Source of the DNA: a virus
Strand: one strand, 5' to 3'
Length of the DNA stretch: 64,000 bases
Virus record (IMG/VR): IMGVR_UViG_3300043219_000566
Location: 62,001 to 126,000 of that record
Shown: piece after piece, positions 1 through 7,865 of the stretch
Numbering within the stretch: position 1 is the stretch's first letter
Layout: each line of letters begins with the position of its first letter
Position numbers and translations under genes: made by a program
Notes under the pieces: generated by a model
Seen by the model: only the letters and a program-made list of their open reading frames with translations
Databases searched by the model: none
Told to the model about the DNA's origin: nothing

Positions 1-1222
1 GCGCGGATTTGGCCGCGTCCGAGAACTCGACGTTCGTCATTCGCGCCTCGGAAGTATCGACCGTTTTGGTATCCAGCGGGCGACAGGTCCGCCAAGGCGC
101 GCGCAGGTTTTTCATCCACGGGAAAAGCGGAATCAGCTGCTCGACGTCGATGCTGCCGCGAGAAGAACCCACCTCGCGCAACACCTGGTACTGCCAGGGC
201 TCGATACCCGTGCGCCGCTTGTCGATTGCGCATTGAACTTCATTTGCGAGCGCAGGGCCACGGCAACGGTCAGGGCGCGTGCCGCAATCGTAACGACCGT
301 AGTGGAGAGGATCTCTGTTATTGCTGTAAAGGAAGCACGACGGGCAGAGCAGTCGGCGAAGCCGCCGGAGTCGCCCGCCCTGTTGCGCAGATAAACTCCG
401 AGCTTCCCGCAGACTCTCGTTGTTTTCCACATCGTTGCTGAGGTTATTGGCCAGGTAGGGCTCGAAGTGCATCCGCAATATAGCAGTTCGCGGCTCGCCG
501 TACGTTTGGCTCGGCAACAAAGCCTCCAACAACGGCTCGGCGCAAGTGAGCATTTTCGGAAACAGATCTGTCCCAGCGATGCAGTTGTACGTCATAAACT
601 GACACTCGCCGATCGACCAGTTTATCCGCCGCGGGCAGCTCTGCATGCACACGTCTCGGTAAGTAAGTATTCGAGACTGGTGCGCAACAATGGTGCGGCG
701 CGGATAGATCACATCGACTGCCTTAGCCTCGTGCGCACGAGCTGTACGTACTGCGCGACGCCACCAGTGCGCAGAACTGATTCGGCGGCCGTAGACGTAA
801 TAAGCCCGGAAATCGGACTGGTTGTAACCACCCGGCTGGATGAGCAGCCGCGCCGCCGCGGCTAATATCGGCAACGGGTAGATGTGTACAGCTAGTTCGT
901 TGGGATCTGCTCGCAAATCGTAGTGGGTGTGCTGATCCATGTTGCTGCGCGGCAGCACGAAAACCGCGGCGTTGACGAGCTTTTCCCAAGGAATCCGGTC
1001 TAACTCCTCCTTCTTGATGTAAGTTACGCCCAGTTCCCCGCGAGACAAGCCAGCTCCCAGCGCAGTGCGGAGCAGCGGAAAAATATCCTTTACCGGCTGG
1101 TGGTCTTCGATCTCGACGCACGTGTTTTTTAGATCTACGAGATCGTTCACAACCGGCAACGTTAGCGGGTTGCTGTTGGGTCCCCGAACACAAGTCGACA
1201 TGCTCCAGCTGCGCTTGTCCAT
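1..1222 (-). CDS. Cysteine-rich protein of unknown function, tandem paralogue A (C-terminus cut by window edge)
   Basis: An open frame of at least 407 codons starts at ATG 1222-1220 and runs off the left edge, so the C-terminus is missing. I do not recognise a family. It is clearly a paralogue of the next gene upstream (1261-2952): both carry a W-S-[VI]-G-x-C-x-F-x-x-Y-N-C motif followed by a G-T-D-L-[FV]-P motif and, further on, an F-E-P-Y motif. Both are rich in Cys, Trp and Tyr and have a paired C-x2-C-type region. The start is the first ATG after the stop of the upstream gene, 38 bases away; its ribosome site is weak, so coupling to the upstream gene is likely. Paired cysteines suggest metal binding or disulphides; that is inference. 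Confidence 0.75.
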   Translation of the reverse strand, partial: MDKRSWSMSTCVRGPNSNPLTLPVVNDLVDLKNTCVEIEDHQPVKDIFPLLRTALGAGLSRGELGVTYIKKEELDRIPWEKLVNAAVFVLPRSNMDQHTHYDLRADPNELAVHIYPLPILAAAARLLIQPGGYNQSDFRAYYVYGRRISSAHWWRRAVRTARAHEAKAVDVIYPRRTIVAHQSRILTYRDVCMQSCPRRINWSIGECQFMTYNCIAGTDLFPKMLTCAEPLLEALLPSQTYGEPRTAILRMHFEPYLANNLSNDVENNESLREARSLSAQQGGRLRRLRRLLCPSCFLYSNNRDPLHYGRYDCGTRPDRCRGPALANEVQCAIDKRRTGIEPWQYQVLREVGSSRGSIDVEQLIPLFPWMKNLRAPWRTCRPLDTKTVDTSEARMTNVEFSDAAKSA

Positions 1223-1260
1223 ACTAGCCAGAGGCAAGCACGTCCAAATAGGAAATCGGC

Positions 1261-2952
1261 TCATTCTAGGTACTCTTGTAAGGCTTGGTTCGTACCGATT
1301 TGGCGACAGCGCTCGAAGAAGCGCTGCGTATCGAGTCTGGTGAACTTCTTCTTGGTAGGCTCGACAATCACGCGCTTGAGCGCAGCATTCTGCGCACGGC
1401 GCTCGCGCGGTATCAGATTGCGCTTGCAGTACGCATAGAACTCGTCGGAGCTGGTAAGCCGCCAAGTATAGCGATTGTGCGGACCGGTGTAGTGCCTGGT
1501 CATCGAGTCGTCTTTGATCGTGTAGAACGTTGATAACCAGCGCCCCACGAAATTGAGCAGTTCCAAGTTGATCGCGAGGCGAACGCGCATACTCCACTTG
1601 CGGACCTGCGGAAAGACCTTGACAACTTCGGCTTCGGAGTCCATTTGCGCGCAGCCTCGCATCTCGCACAACTCGGCATACGTGATCATGTAGCCCCGAT
1701 GCGGATACTTGCTGCGCACAAGCCATACCCACTGGTCTGAGTACTGTATGTCCGGGCTATAGCGCACCGTCTTCATCCACTTCTCTTTTCTGGTCTGCGC
1801 GTCGAGCGCCAGCAGCGGCCGGACGATGTAATCCGGGCACTTGGAGCGCGCATGTCCGCTGAACCAGCGCTCCAGATCGCAAGTGTCTACCTCTGTTTTG
1901 GACAATGCGAACACGTGTAATATCCAGGGGTCAGGCAATGCTACGGGAATATCGGTCTCGCTGAACGGCCCAGCGCAGCTCTCCGCCACCCGCTTGCAGT
2001 AGGGCGTGCTATCGCGACCGATGATGCACGAGCGGCACTGAACATTGCGTATGCGTATGCGCGCGCCCGACTCTATCGCTGATTGTCTGTGCTCCGCGCG
2101 CGTCTGCCTAAACTCTTCGCGCAGCGTGGCCCTAACGCAGCCTACGCTGTAGGGCTCGAAAGCGTAGCGCTCGACGCAGTCTTCCTTCTGGCGAAAAGGC
2201 GTTTCGGCGAAAATCGCTTCCAGCCGCGGCAGCGGAGCAGAAAGTAACTCTGGCACCAGGTCGGTACCCAGCACGCAATTGTACCTGCCGAATGCGCAGG
2301 ACCCGACCGACCATTCGGCTTTGCGCTCGCACGTGAGGCAGTAGGACCGGTAGTCCAGTCGCTGGCCCTTGTGAATCAGGTAGAACTTGTTGCACGGCAC
2401 TGGTCTGGTACGCCAAATCTGCGTAATCAGCTCAGCTTGCTTGGTATCGGCCTGCGCCAGCACGCGCTGCTGTGCTCGCCAGGCAGGAATAGCCCCGTAG
2501 AAAATCATGAGCCGGAAATCGAACAACTGCGGTCGAGCCAACGTCATCGTCGTGCGCATCATCCACGCGTACCAATGCAGCGGGAACACGACGGCGTAGT
2601 ACGACAGCTCCTCTTCCGGCGTGGGTTCCTTGAACCAGCGTAACGCCTCGCAACTAATCAGCCACACCGCGCCGTTCTCTACCAACTCTGGCGTTACGAT
2701 CGGCGGAATCGAGACACCGAGATCCGGCTGGAACCAGCCGACCCCGATCTCCAGAGTTTTCTTCTTCAGTTGACCGAGCAGCCGCGCGCGCTGCTCCACG
2801 AAAGTCTCGGGATTCTTGAGAGCGGGCTCGGTGTGCGGATAATACTGCAGCTTCTCGCGCAGCGGGCAGCCGCGGGTGTTGTCGCAGATGTTAACATACC
2901 ACGCGCCCTGCCGGACGCGTCCCAAAGGAAAGCGAGTCCAGAACGCGGGCAT
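1261..2952 (-). CDS. Cysteine-rich protein of unknown function, tandem paralogue B
   Basis: This gene encodes 563 residues and starts at an ATG with a clear GGAGGT site 6 bases upstream. Family unknown. The central third contains YRSYCLTCERK, then W-S-V-G-S-C-A-F-G-R-Y-N-C and G-T-D-L-V-P, matching the downstream paralogue (1-1222) residue for residue at many positions. Further Cys pairs include QCRSC and ESC. There is no signal peptide or membrane segment. It is rich in Tyr, Trp and Arg and could be a structural or nucleic-acid-associated protein, but nothing in the sequence decides this. A terminator-like hairpin lies just before its ribosome site, so its expression probably depends on read-through from the VWA operon upstream. 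Confidence 0.85.
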   Translation of the reverse strand: MPAFWTRFPLGRVRQGAWYVNICDNTRGCPLREKLQYYPHTEPALKNPETFVEQRARLLGQLKKKTLEIGVGWFQPDLGVSIPPIVTPELVENGAVWLISCEALRWFKEPTPEEELSYYAVVFPLHWYAWMMRTTMTLARPQLFDFRLMIFYGAIPAWRAQQRVLAQADTKQAELITQIWRTRPVPCNKFYLIHKGQRLDYRSYCLTCERKAEWSVGSCAFGRYNCVLGTDLVPELLSAPLPRLEAIFAETPFRQKEDCVERYAFEPYSVGCVRATLREEFRQTRAEHRQSAIESGARIRIRNVQCRSCIIGRDSTPYCKRVAESCAGPFSETDIPVALPDPWILHVFALSKTEVDTCDLERWFSGHARSKCPDYIVRPLLALDAQTRKEKWMKTVRYSPDIQYSDQWVWLVRSKYPHRGYMITYAELCEMRGCAQMDSEAEVVKVFPQVRKWSMRVRLAINLELLNFVGRWLSTFYTIKDDSMTRHYTGPHNRYTWRLTSSDEFYAYCKRNLIPRERRAQNAALKRVIVEPTKKKFTRLDTQRFFERCRQIGTNQALQEYLE

Positions 2953-2970
2953 CTGAACCTCCGAAAAGAA

Positions 2971-2992
2971 GCGGGCGGCTAATGCCGCCCGC
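2971..2992 (-). terminator. Intrinsic terminator-like hairpin, minus strand
   Basis: A perfect 9-bp stem GCGGGCGGC/GCCGCCCGC closes a 4-base loop. Read on the minus strand it is followed by TTCTTTTC. Only 18 bases separate it from the ATG of the gene ending at 1261, and the GGAGGT site of that gene starts right after the T-run. No promoter fits between them, so read-through or RNA processing must feed the next gene. Confidence 0.8.
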
Positions 2993-3113
2993 GTCGTCTG
3001 TTGTAGCCGGTCACTTCGACAGAGCGTTTAGCGCCCCCCGGCCTACAACGGCGGTGGGGCCGGACCCGCTCGCGTGACCAGGAAAAAATTAGCCTAAACA
3101 GCCATGCCAACAT
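2979..3113 (-). CDS. Small Arg-rich protein with hydrophobic N-terminus
   Basis: This is a 44-codon ORF, too short to be found by length alone. It is preceded by a very strong site, AAAGGAGGT, 9 bases before the ATG, which starts directly after the stop of the VWA gene (3129). The product begins with an apolar stretch MLAWLFRLIFSW and continues with a strongly basic tail rich in Arg and His. Its stop codon lies inside the stem of the terminator hairpin 2971-2992. It may be a membrane-binding or nucleic-acid-binding micropeptide; no family is recognised. The ribosome site and tight spacing are the main support. Confidence 0.55.
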   Translation of the reverse strand: MLAWLFRLIFSWSRERVRPHRRCRPGGAKRSVEVTGYNRRRGRH

Positions 3114-3128
3114 GACACTACACCTCCT

Positions 3129-4628
3129 TTAATTATCCTCTACCTCCAAAACTACAGAGTCGCCCCATTCGCACACTCTGCGGCGAAATTCCTCTTCGTC
3201 GTAGCCAGTGGAAGTCAGCACCCACAGCGTGTCGATCTCCGACTCTTCGTCGGGGGCCGTACCCATGCCGTCGGTAAAATACACGATGTAATCAGGCCGT
3301 GGGCACATGTCGTGCGCGTACTCGAAACCCGGACGAAAATCGGTGCCGCCGCGGCCGAAGAAGCGCTCCAGCTTGTCGAACCCGCTGTACTGCATCGGCT
3401 CGGTGCACACGCCTGCATCAACCTGAATGAGGAAAGTCACCGCGCCGTTTGCGCGCATGCCTCTCAATTCGGCTTCGATGCAGCGCAGCTCCTCCTCGCC
3501 CATCGAGCCCGAAGTATCGATGATCCACAGCGCCACCACGGTCTTGTCCCGCGAGCGACCCTTGTAGAACTCGAACAAGGAGCCGTCGGGCATCTGAACA
3601 GCGTCGCCGCGTCGCGAGGGCTTCCGCGGGTTGAACACCCGTTTGCGGCTTTCATGCTGACCATGCTTGCTGCGCAAAATGGACTGCCATCTAATTCGGG
3701 GCTGACGATTGAGAGCTTCGATGAACTGCTCAGCGTCGCCCGCCATAAACCCTTGGCTTTTGAGCGAGTGATTCGACGCTTGCAAGTTAACTTCGGCTTG
3801 GTTCATGAAGTCCCGCGAACAAGAGTCCATGTGCGCGCCGTCGCCCTGCGCGATGTCGTCCATCGAGTCGAACTTGGTTAGCCCGTGCTTGTCCAGCAGG
3901 TCCTGCAACGCGTCCTGCAGCTCAGGATCGTTGCACTTGGCGAAGAATTTGGCATTGCCTTGCCCATCGCCGGGGCGCTTGATCACGACCTTGATCGGAG
4001 AGGGCATGCTGCCTGCTCCGCCGCCTTGATCCCAGAGCTTGTCGGCGTACTCCTCCATGGTCAGGTTCCGATCGAACTCCCACATCTCTGGAACGGGCAG
4101 AATGATTCCCTCTTCGGCGAGAATCGACGGATCAATCACCTGGCTAAGCACGATTTGACCAGCGCGTTCCACAATCTCCTGTCCGTAACGCCTGACCAGA
4201 TCCTGCGCGCGTTGGCTGAAGTGCCCATACGGGATACGCAGCATCTGCTCCTTGAGAAATTCCTTACGCGCCAGGTGACTCAACCGGTCGTAAATTCCGA
4301 AATTGAGACCCAAAGTGAAGTCTCCGGTGCGCTCAGGCCGCACTACCGCAAGGACCTTGGGCTTTTCCCCGTCCTGTTCGGTCAGCTCCCGCGTATTCAC
4401 CATGTTCGCGAACGTCGCGTACCCAGCATCGTCGGTCGTCACCAAATCGTGGCGCACGTCCATCATCATGAGAGCGTGCTCGCTGCCCGGCACGAGCGGT
4501 TCCATTTTGAACTTGGGCCGGTGAGGAACGAGATAGATCTCGCCGATGATCTCGCCTCCGTCGTCGTTATTCGGCGGCAGGGGACTCGGAGGGTTCGGCA
4601 GAGGTGGTGTCGTCGGTTGATTGCTCAT
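3129..4628 (-). CDS. VWA-domain protein, DUF2201-like (MoxR partner)
   Basis: The product has 499 residues. The C-terminal third is a von Willebrand A fold with an intact metal site: D-T-S-G-S at residues 371-375, G-T-D-F at about 428-431 and T-D-G-M-G at about 452. The middle region resembles the N-terminal part of the DUF2201 family, usually a putative metallopeptidase, but where an HExxH helix would be expected it reads EQMLRIPYGH, so the zinc site looks degraded. The N-terminus is Pro-rich and disordered. It overlaps the upstream helical gene by 62 bases and follows the AAA ATPase gene. In known MoxR-VWA pairs the ATPase and VWA protein together remodel or load cofactors on a target; the phage target is unknown. 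Confidence 0.85.
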   Translation of the reverse strand: MSNQPTTPPLPNPPSPLPPNNDDGGEIIGEIYLVPHRPKFKMEPLVPGSEHALMMMDVRHDLVTTDDAGYATFANMVNTRELTEQDGEKPKVLAVVRPERTGDFTLGLNFGIYDRLSHLARKEFLKEQMLRIPYGHFSQRAQDLVRRYGQEIVERAGQIVLSQVIDPSILAEEGIILPVPEMWEFDRNLTMEEYADKLWDQGGGAGSMPSPIKVVIKRPGDGQGNAKFFAKCNDPELQDALQDLLDKHGLTKFDSMDDIAQGDGAHMDSCSRDFMNQAEVNLQASNHSLKSQGFMAGDAEQFIEALNRQPRIRWQSILRSKHGQHESRKRVFNPRKPSRRGDAVQMPDGSLFEFYKGRSRDKTVVALWIIDTSGSMGEEELRCIEAELRGMRANGAVTFLIQVDAGVCTEPMQYSGFDKLERFFGRGGTDFRPGFEYAHDMCPRPDYIVYFTDGMGTAPDEESEIDTLWVLTSTGYDEEEFRRRVCEWGDSVVLEVEDN

Positions 4629-5253
4629 CGCTCGTTTGTCCTTCCGCTTCTTCGGCTTCCAGTAACGCCGTAATCCGCCGCTGGCTCTCGTCCATGACGG
4701 TCGCCATCTGCTGAGCTACGTCGGAATGAGCCATTGCCTGCACCAGCGTAGCCGATACCGGGTCGCCGTCGGAATCTTTCTTGCCCGAAACCGCATCGGC
4801 TACGAACATGACGAGATCGATCGGGGTCAGCTCGGCCAGCTGTTTGCAAGCCTCCTTGATATCTTCCTTCTCGGGGAGATCTTGGCCGTCCGGAGCCGTC
4901 AGCTGCACCACCAGCGCGTGCGCCTGGTGCGCATTGCTTCCTGTCTTTACGGCTGCGGCCAACCTGGGCGTCAGCGCTTCTTCCGGAAAGAGTTTGGTTT
5001 TGCCTCGGTGCTCCAACTCCAATAGCGCAAACGCCAGCAGTTCGATGGGCTGAAGCATGAGCAGCAGCTCCATGGTACGCGCCCTGACCTCGGCGGGCGT
5101 GTCGTCGTCTGTCACCAGACCCAGCGCGGTCGTTACGAACTGCAGGCGCTCGGAGATGATATTCTCATCGTTCCACCGCTGCACCTCAGCCTTGAATTCA
5201 TCCTGTCGGCTGCCGTCGTCTGCGAGCAGCTCTGAGACCGTGATCGTCAACAT
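4567..5253 (-). CDS. Helical acidic protein of MoxR-VWA operon, function unknown
   Basis: This is a 228-residue protein starting at ATG 5253 (MLTITVSELL), chosen because a GGAG site lies 9 bases upstream and a terminator hairpin occupies the sequence before it; the frame is open further upstream. It is predicted largely alpha-helical, with Leu-rich stretches around residues 50-80, and ends in an acidic Ser/Glu/Asp-rich tail. It sits between the AAA ATPase (5335-6582) and the VWA gene (3129-4628), overlapping the latter. That position suggests an adaptor or substrate of the ATPase-VWA machine. No family is recognised. Confidence 0.8.
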   Translation of the reverse strand: MLTITVSELLADDGSRQDEFKAEVQRWNDENIISERLQFVTTALGLVTDDDTPAEVRARTMELLLMLQPIELLAFALLELEHRGKTKLFPEEALTPRLAAAVKTGSNAHQAHALVVQLTAPDGQDLPEKEDIKEACKQLAELTPIDLVMFVADAVSGKKDSDGDPVSATLVQAMAHSDVAQQMATVMDESQRRITALLEAEEAEGQTSDEQSTDDTTSAEPSESPAAE

Positions 5254-5270
5254 TGTCGTTCTCCAAAAAC

Positions 5271-5294
5271 CCGGGGCGGTAGAAACCGCCCCGG
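5271..5294 (-). terminator. Intrinsic terminator-like hairpin, minus strand
   Basis: A perfect 10-bp stem CCGGGGCGGT/ACCGCCCCGG with a 4-base loop is followed on the minus strand by GTTTTTGG. It ends 17 bases before the ATG at 5253, whose GGAG site overlaps the end of the T-run. This again leaves no space for a promoter. Confidence 0.8.
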
Positions 5295-5334
5295 AAACCA
5301 CGTCAACCAAAAACTCCCGGCCGCCGCAGTACGC

Positions 5335-6582
5335 CTACATCCCGGCGGCTTGCTGGTGTTGCGTATGGCGGTCCATCAGCTTTGCCAGCTGCTCGGCCAC
5401 TGCGCGTGTCTTGAGGTGTTTCACCAGCAGCGGGCTTTTACCCGTTCCCGTCGCAGCGTCCAGAATCGTCTGGATCAAATCCGTCTTGGGAATCGTCTCG
5501 ATGACCCCAGCCATACGCTGAGTCTGGGAATCACCCATCTCGATGTCCGGGTCGCCGAAGTAGGACGCGATGTCGTAAGATGTGGCCCCGATCAGCGCCT
5601 CGCTGCCGTCTTTGGCCCAGCTGCGCATCCGCGCGATGTGCGCCTCGTGCTCTTTCTGTGTCGCAGCATCCATGATGTCCTTGGCAAGCATCGGGTACGC
5701 CGACGGATCGTTGCCGCGCTCCATGTACTTGCTGAGGCTCTCGACCATACCAGTTGGCATATTGAGCCGCATGGTGTTGAGAAACTGCGAGCGGTTGAGA
5801 CTACGCAGCTTGAGCCAGCGGAACGCGAATGCGCCGAGCATCTCCCACTTGCGCGGACTAATCAGATCGATCATGCCCTTGTTCATCATCATGAAACCGT
5901 AGATCAGATCCGGCAGTTTCTCAGTAGTGCCCAGGTAGTGCAGCACCTCCTCGGGCTTCGGCTTCACCCAGAGCGGGAACATGCGGTCGCGGACGCGCTT
6001 ATCGAGCTGCTGATTGAGGTGGTACTGTATTCCGTCTGGATTAGTAGCGGCGATCCAGAACCAGCCCTTTTCGACCTGGTGACCGTAGTAGCCGGTATCG
6101 TAGCCGTCGGTCAGCAGCGTCGCGATCATGTTCTGGTGCGTATGGGTACCGGTACCGCACTCATCGATGAAAGCAATGCCGCCCTTGCCCTTGGGCTCGT
6201 CAACCGGCATCCAGTTCGGTAGCGTGAACTGGTGGTGACCCTGATCGTCGTACTCGCGCTTGAACACGCCGAGATTGTCTTCCTCCATCGAGTCGCCCAT
6301 GCGGATGCGGCGCAGCTCGAACTCGTGCCGACGTGCCCACTGCTTAACGACAGTAGACTTGCCGACGCCTGCTTCGCCGATCAGAACCGGGCACCAGGCA
6401 GTATTAAAGTCCGGGTCCCAGACGTCCAGAAAACTGTCGCCCTTCACGGCGCGACAGAAGAAAATGTCCAGTAGAGCGTCCAGCTCGGCGAAATTGATCG
6501 GACGCTGTTTCGCCAGAAACTCTTTATCCCAGGACAATGACTCAAACGTCTTTTTGGCCTTGTCCTTCTGATCCTTCGCCAT
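5335..6582 (-). CDS. MoxR-type AAA+ ATPase
   Basis: The product has 415 residues. Walker A GEAGVGKST is at residues 69-77, Walker B IAFIDE at 136-141, sensor-1 ATNP at 179-182 and an arginine-rich finger region DKRVRDR at 194-200. This order and spacing fit the AAA_5/MoxR branch of AAA+ ATPases. A GGAGG site 9 bases upstream fixes the start. Two genes downstream lies the VWA protein (3129-4628); MoxR ATPases typically act with VWA partners as chaperones that activate or remodel protein complexes. Here they may act on a phage replication, assembly or host target. The C-terminal 150 residues are not recognised and may bind the substrate. Confidence 0.92.
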   Translation of the reverse strand: MAKDQKDKAKKTFESLSWDKEFLAKQRPINFAELDALLDIFFCRAVKGDSFLDVWDPDFNTAWCPVLIGEAGVGKSTVVKQWARRHEFELRRIRMGDSMEEDNLGVFKREYDDQGHHQFTLPNWMPVDEPKGKGGIAFIDECGTGTHTHQNMIATLLTDGYDTGYYGHQVEKGWFWIAATNPDGIQYHLNQQLDKRVRDRMFPLWVKPKPEEVLHYLGTTEKLPDLIYGFMMMNKGMIDLISPRKWEMLGAFAFRWLKLRSLNRSQFLNTMRLNMPTGMVESLSKYMERGNDPSAYPMLAKDIMDAATQKEHEAHIARMRSWAKDGSEALIGATSYDIASYFGDPDIEMGDSQTQRMAGVIETIPKTDLIQTILDAATGTGKSPLLVKHLKTRAVAEQLAKLMDRHTQHQQAAGM

Positions 6583-6943
6583 CTAGTTTGTCCTCCGGCG
6601 GTTTGGATTGCGGCAGCTGCTGCTGCAACGCAGCGATTCGTTGTTCCAACTCCTGCATCCGTTTTCCGACAGCCAGATCGTGCTGGCTGCGGACCGCTAG
6701 ACCGAGTTTGTCGATCTGACGACAGGCTTGCAGGAGTTCGCTGAGCGTCAGTGCTCGCGACGAGAGCAAAGTTCCGGCTGGTAATGAGCCTGCATCGTCC
6801 AGGTGGTAATCGAAGACGATGGCAACTGTGCGGAGATCGGGAAATCGGCCCAGAAGGGCCTGGAGTATGGTTTGCGCCTCCTCAGTCAGACCCTGATCCA
6901 GCCGTTTTCTCTCGGTCGGTGGGTTGTTCGGTGATGCCGTCAT
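6542..6943 (-). CDS. Protein of unknown function with C-terminal coiled coil
   Basis: A 133-residue protein starts at ATG 6943 (MTASPNNPPT), chosen for the GGAGG site 8 bases upstream. It overlaps the upstream membrane-protein gene by 62 bases and the downstream AAA gene by 41 bases. Residues about 25-85 look like a compact alpha/beta region. Residues about 85-115 form a Gln/Leu heptad stretch typical of a short coiled coil, followed by a charged tail. It is encoded immediately before the MoxR ATPase, so it may belong to the same complex; this is inference from position only. Confidence 0.7.
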   Translation of the reverse strand: MTASPNNPPTERKRLDQGLTEEAQTILQALLGRFPDLRTVAIVFDYHLDDAGSLPAGTLLSSRALTLSELLQACRQIDKLGLAVRSQHDLAVGKRMQELEQRIAALQQQLPQSKPPEDKLDGEGSEGQGQKDV

Positions 6944-7328
6944 GGGACAGGTCCTCCGGGTCCTCAGTAATTGTGACAGGATCAATTTCGATATCATCAC
7001 CCGAGGGGGACCTGCTCCACTGCTTGGTCAGATCGTTCAACAAGTTCGCCCCGCGGATCGCGCTTAGCCACAGCATTATGACCAGAAATGGGCTAAATGC
7101 GAGTCCAGCGGACGAGACTATCCAGTGCCCCGATAGAAGCAAGACCGCGATGGCCGCGGCCCAGTGGCTGAAGCAGAAGCCGCAGCCCACCAACTCTTCC
7201 CAAAAGGGACCACGAGATTCCACCCACGCGCGGAGACCACGCAAGAGGGAACTGTGCCGGAATGTTTCCGTGAGCTGGCACGTCGAGACAATTGCAAGAA
7301 CGAGCTGAAACCACAGCGAGGCATCCAT
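6882..7328 (-). CDS. DUF1360-like small membrane protein
   Basis: The product has 148 residues and starts at ATG 7328, with GGAGG upstream overlapping the stop of the previous gene. It has an N-terminal helix, the motif VGCGFCFSHWAA (C-x2-C-x3-W), then two apolar segments ending near LWLSAIRGANLLNDL. The C-x2-C followed by Trp at the start of a membrane segment matches DUF1360-type proteins known from Bacillus and from phages; their role is unknown. A second protein of the same architecture is encoded at 27828-28373. The last 40 residues are acidic and cytoplasmic-looking. It lies in a cluster of small membrane proteins (7336-7865). Confidence 0.75.
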   Translation of the reverse strand: MDASLWFQLVLAIVSTCQLTETFRHSSLLRGLRAWVESRGPFWEELVGCGFCFSHWAAAIAVLLLSGHWIVSSAGLAFSPFLVIMLWLSAIRGANLLNDLTKQWSRSPSGDDIEIDPVTITEDPEDLSHDGITEQPTDREKTAGSGSD

Positions 7329-7335
7329 GCAGCTT

Positions 7336-7485
7336 TTAACCTCCGTGTCTATGTCGTGCCAAGCACGCAATTCCGGCTAATGTGCCGCCGCCCAGCAGCA
7401 AGGCCGCTAGCGGCGAAATCCGCGCTGCTCCGATGGCCGAAACCAACAAGAGCAACACGACGAGAACCTTCGGACCATCGTTCAT
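7336..7485 (-). CDS. Small two-helix membrane protein
   Basis: A 49-codon ORF has its ATG (7485-7483) overlapping the TAA stop of the upstream gene by one base (TAATG), a classic translational coupling. It encodes two apolar segments, VLVVLLLLVSAIGAA and then LAALLLGGGTLAGIACLA, ending in a short basic tail RHRHGG. Two short helices and small size recall holin-like or membrane-anchoring phage peptides, but no specific family is recognised. The next gene downstream uses the GGAGG at its 3-prime end as ribosome site. Confidence 0.65.
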   Translation of the reverse strand: MNDGPKVLVVLLLLVSAIGAARISPLAALLLGGGTLAGIACLARHRHGG

Positions 7486-7688
7486 TAGACTGGTGTCTCG
7501 CTCCCTTCCAAACCTTTCCGGTCGGGAGACGGATCAGGCCAGCTTTCCGGCGCAGGTTCGCCAGCGTGGGTCCTTTCAACGTCTTCGTCGTGCGCGTGGT
7601 GCACGCCTTCCTGATATTGGTCGGCGCTACCCTTGACGTGTTTCCAGACGCCATGTCGCTTCAGATAGGTGGAAGGGGAGTTGGGCAT
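7485..7688 (-). CDS. Small hydrophilic protein of unknown function
   Basis: A 67-residue ORF starts at ATG 7688 with an AGCAGGAGAG ribosome site 7 bases upstream. The first 25 residues are basic (YLKRHGVWKHVKG); the rest is acidic and rich in His, Asp, Glu and Pro, with no membrane segment. It is tightly placed between two small membrane-protein genes: its stop overlaps the next start, and the stop of the gene before it lies within its ribosome site. No function can be assigned. Confidence 0.6.
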   Translation of the reverse strand: MPNSPSTYLKRHGVWKHVKGSADQYQEGVHHAHDEDVERTHAGEPAPESWPDPSPDRKGLEGSETPV

Positions 7689-7703
7689 TTGTTTTCTCTC
7701 CTG

Positions 7704-7865
7704 CTAACCTTTACCGTTGCGTTCTTCGTCTGCCGCGTCGTCCTCCGGACGATCGCGCGGATGGACCAGCTCCCGCAAGGCGCGGAGAGCGTTCGTCACC
7801 GGTTCGATTATAAGAACCAGGACAAGCCGGAGCCAAGAGTCAAAGGGACTGTGCAAATTGGACAT
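7704..7865 (-). CDS. Small single-span membrane protein
   Basis: A 53-residue ORF contains an apolar segment WLRLVLVLIIEPVTNALRAL and then a charged tail rich in Asp, Glu, Arg and Pro. Its stop TAG overlaps the ribosome site of the next gene, which supports it as the first member of the small membrane-protein chain. The start at 7865 overlaps the 5-prime end of the divergent terL by 8 bases; the ribosome site is weak. Either the two genes truly overlap head to head or one of the two starts is slightly misplaced. Confidence 0.5.
   Translation of the reverse strand: MSNLHSPFDSWLRLVLVLIIEPVTNALRALRELVHPRDRPEDDAADEERNGKG

Noticed and set aside
5350-6222. 290-codon plus-strand frame opposite the MoxR gene
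   Set aside because: Antisense of an ATPase with all motifs present; His/Val/Arg-rich shadow.
7717-7857. N-terminal extension of terL
   Set aside because: The 47 extra codons are Ser/Arg-rich and antisense to the small membrane-protein gene; the TTG at 7858 begins the protein-like sequence.
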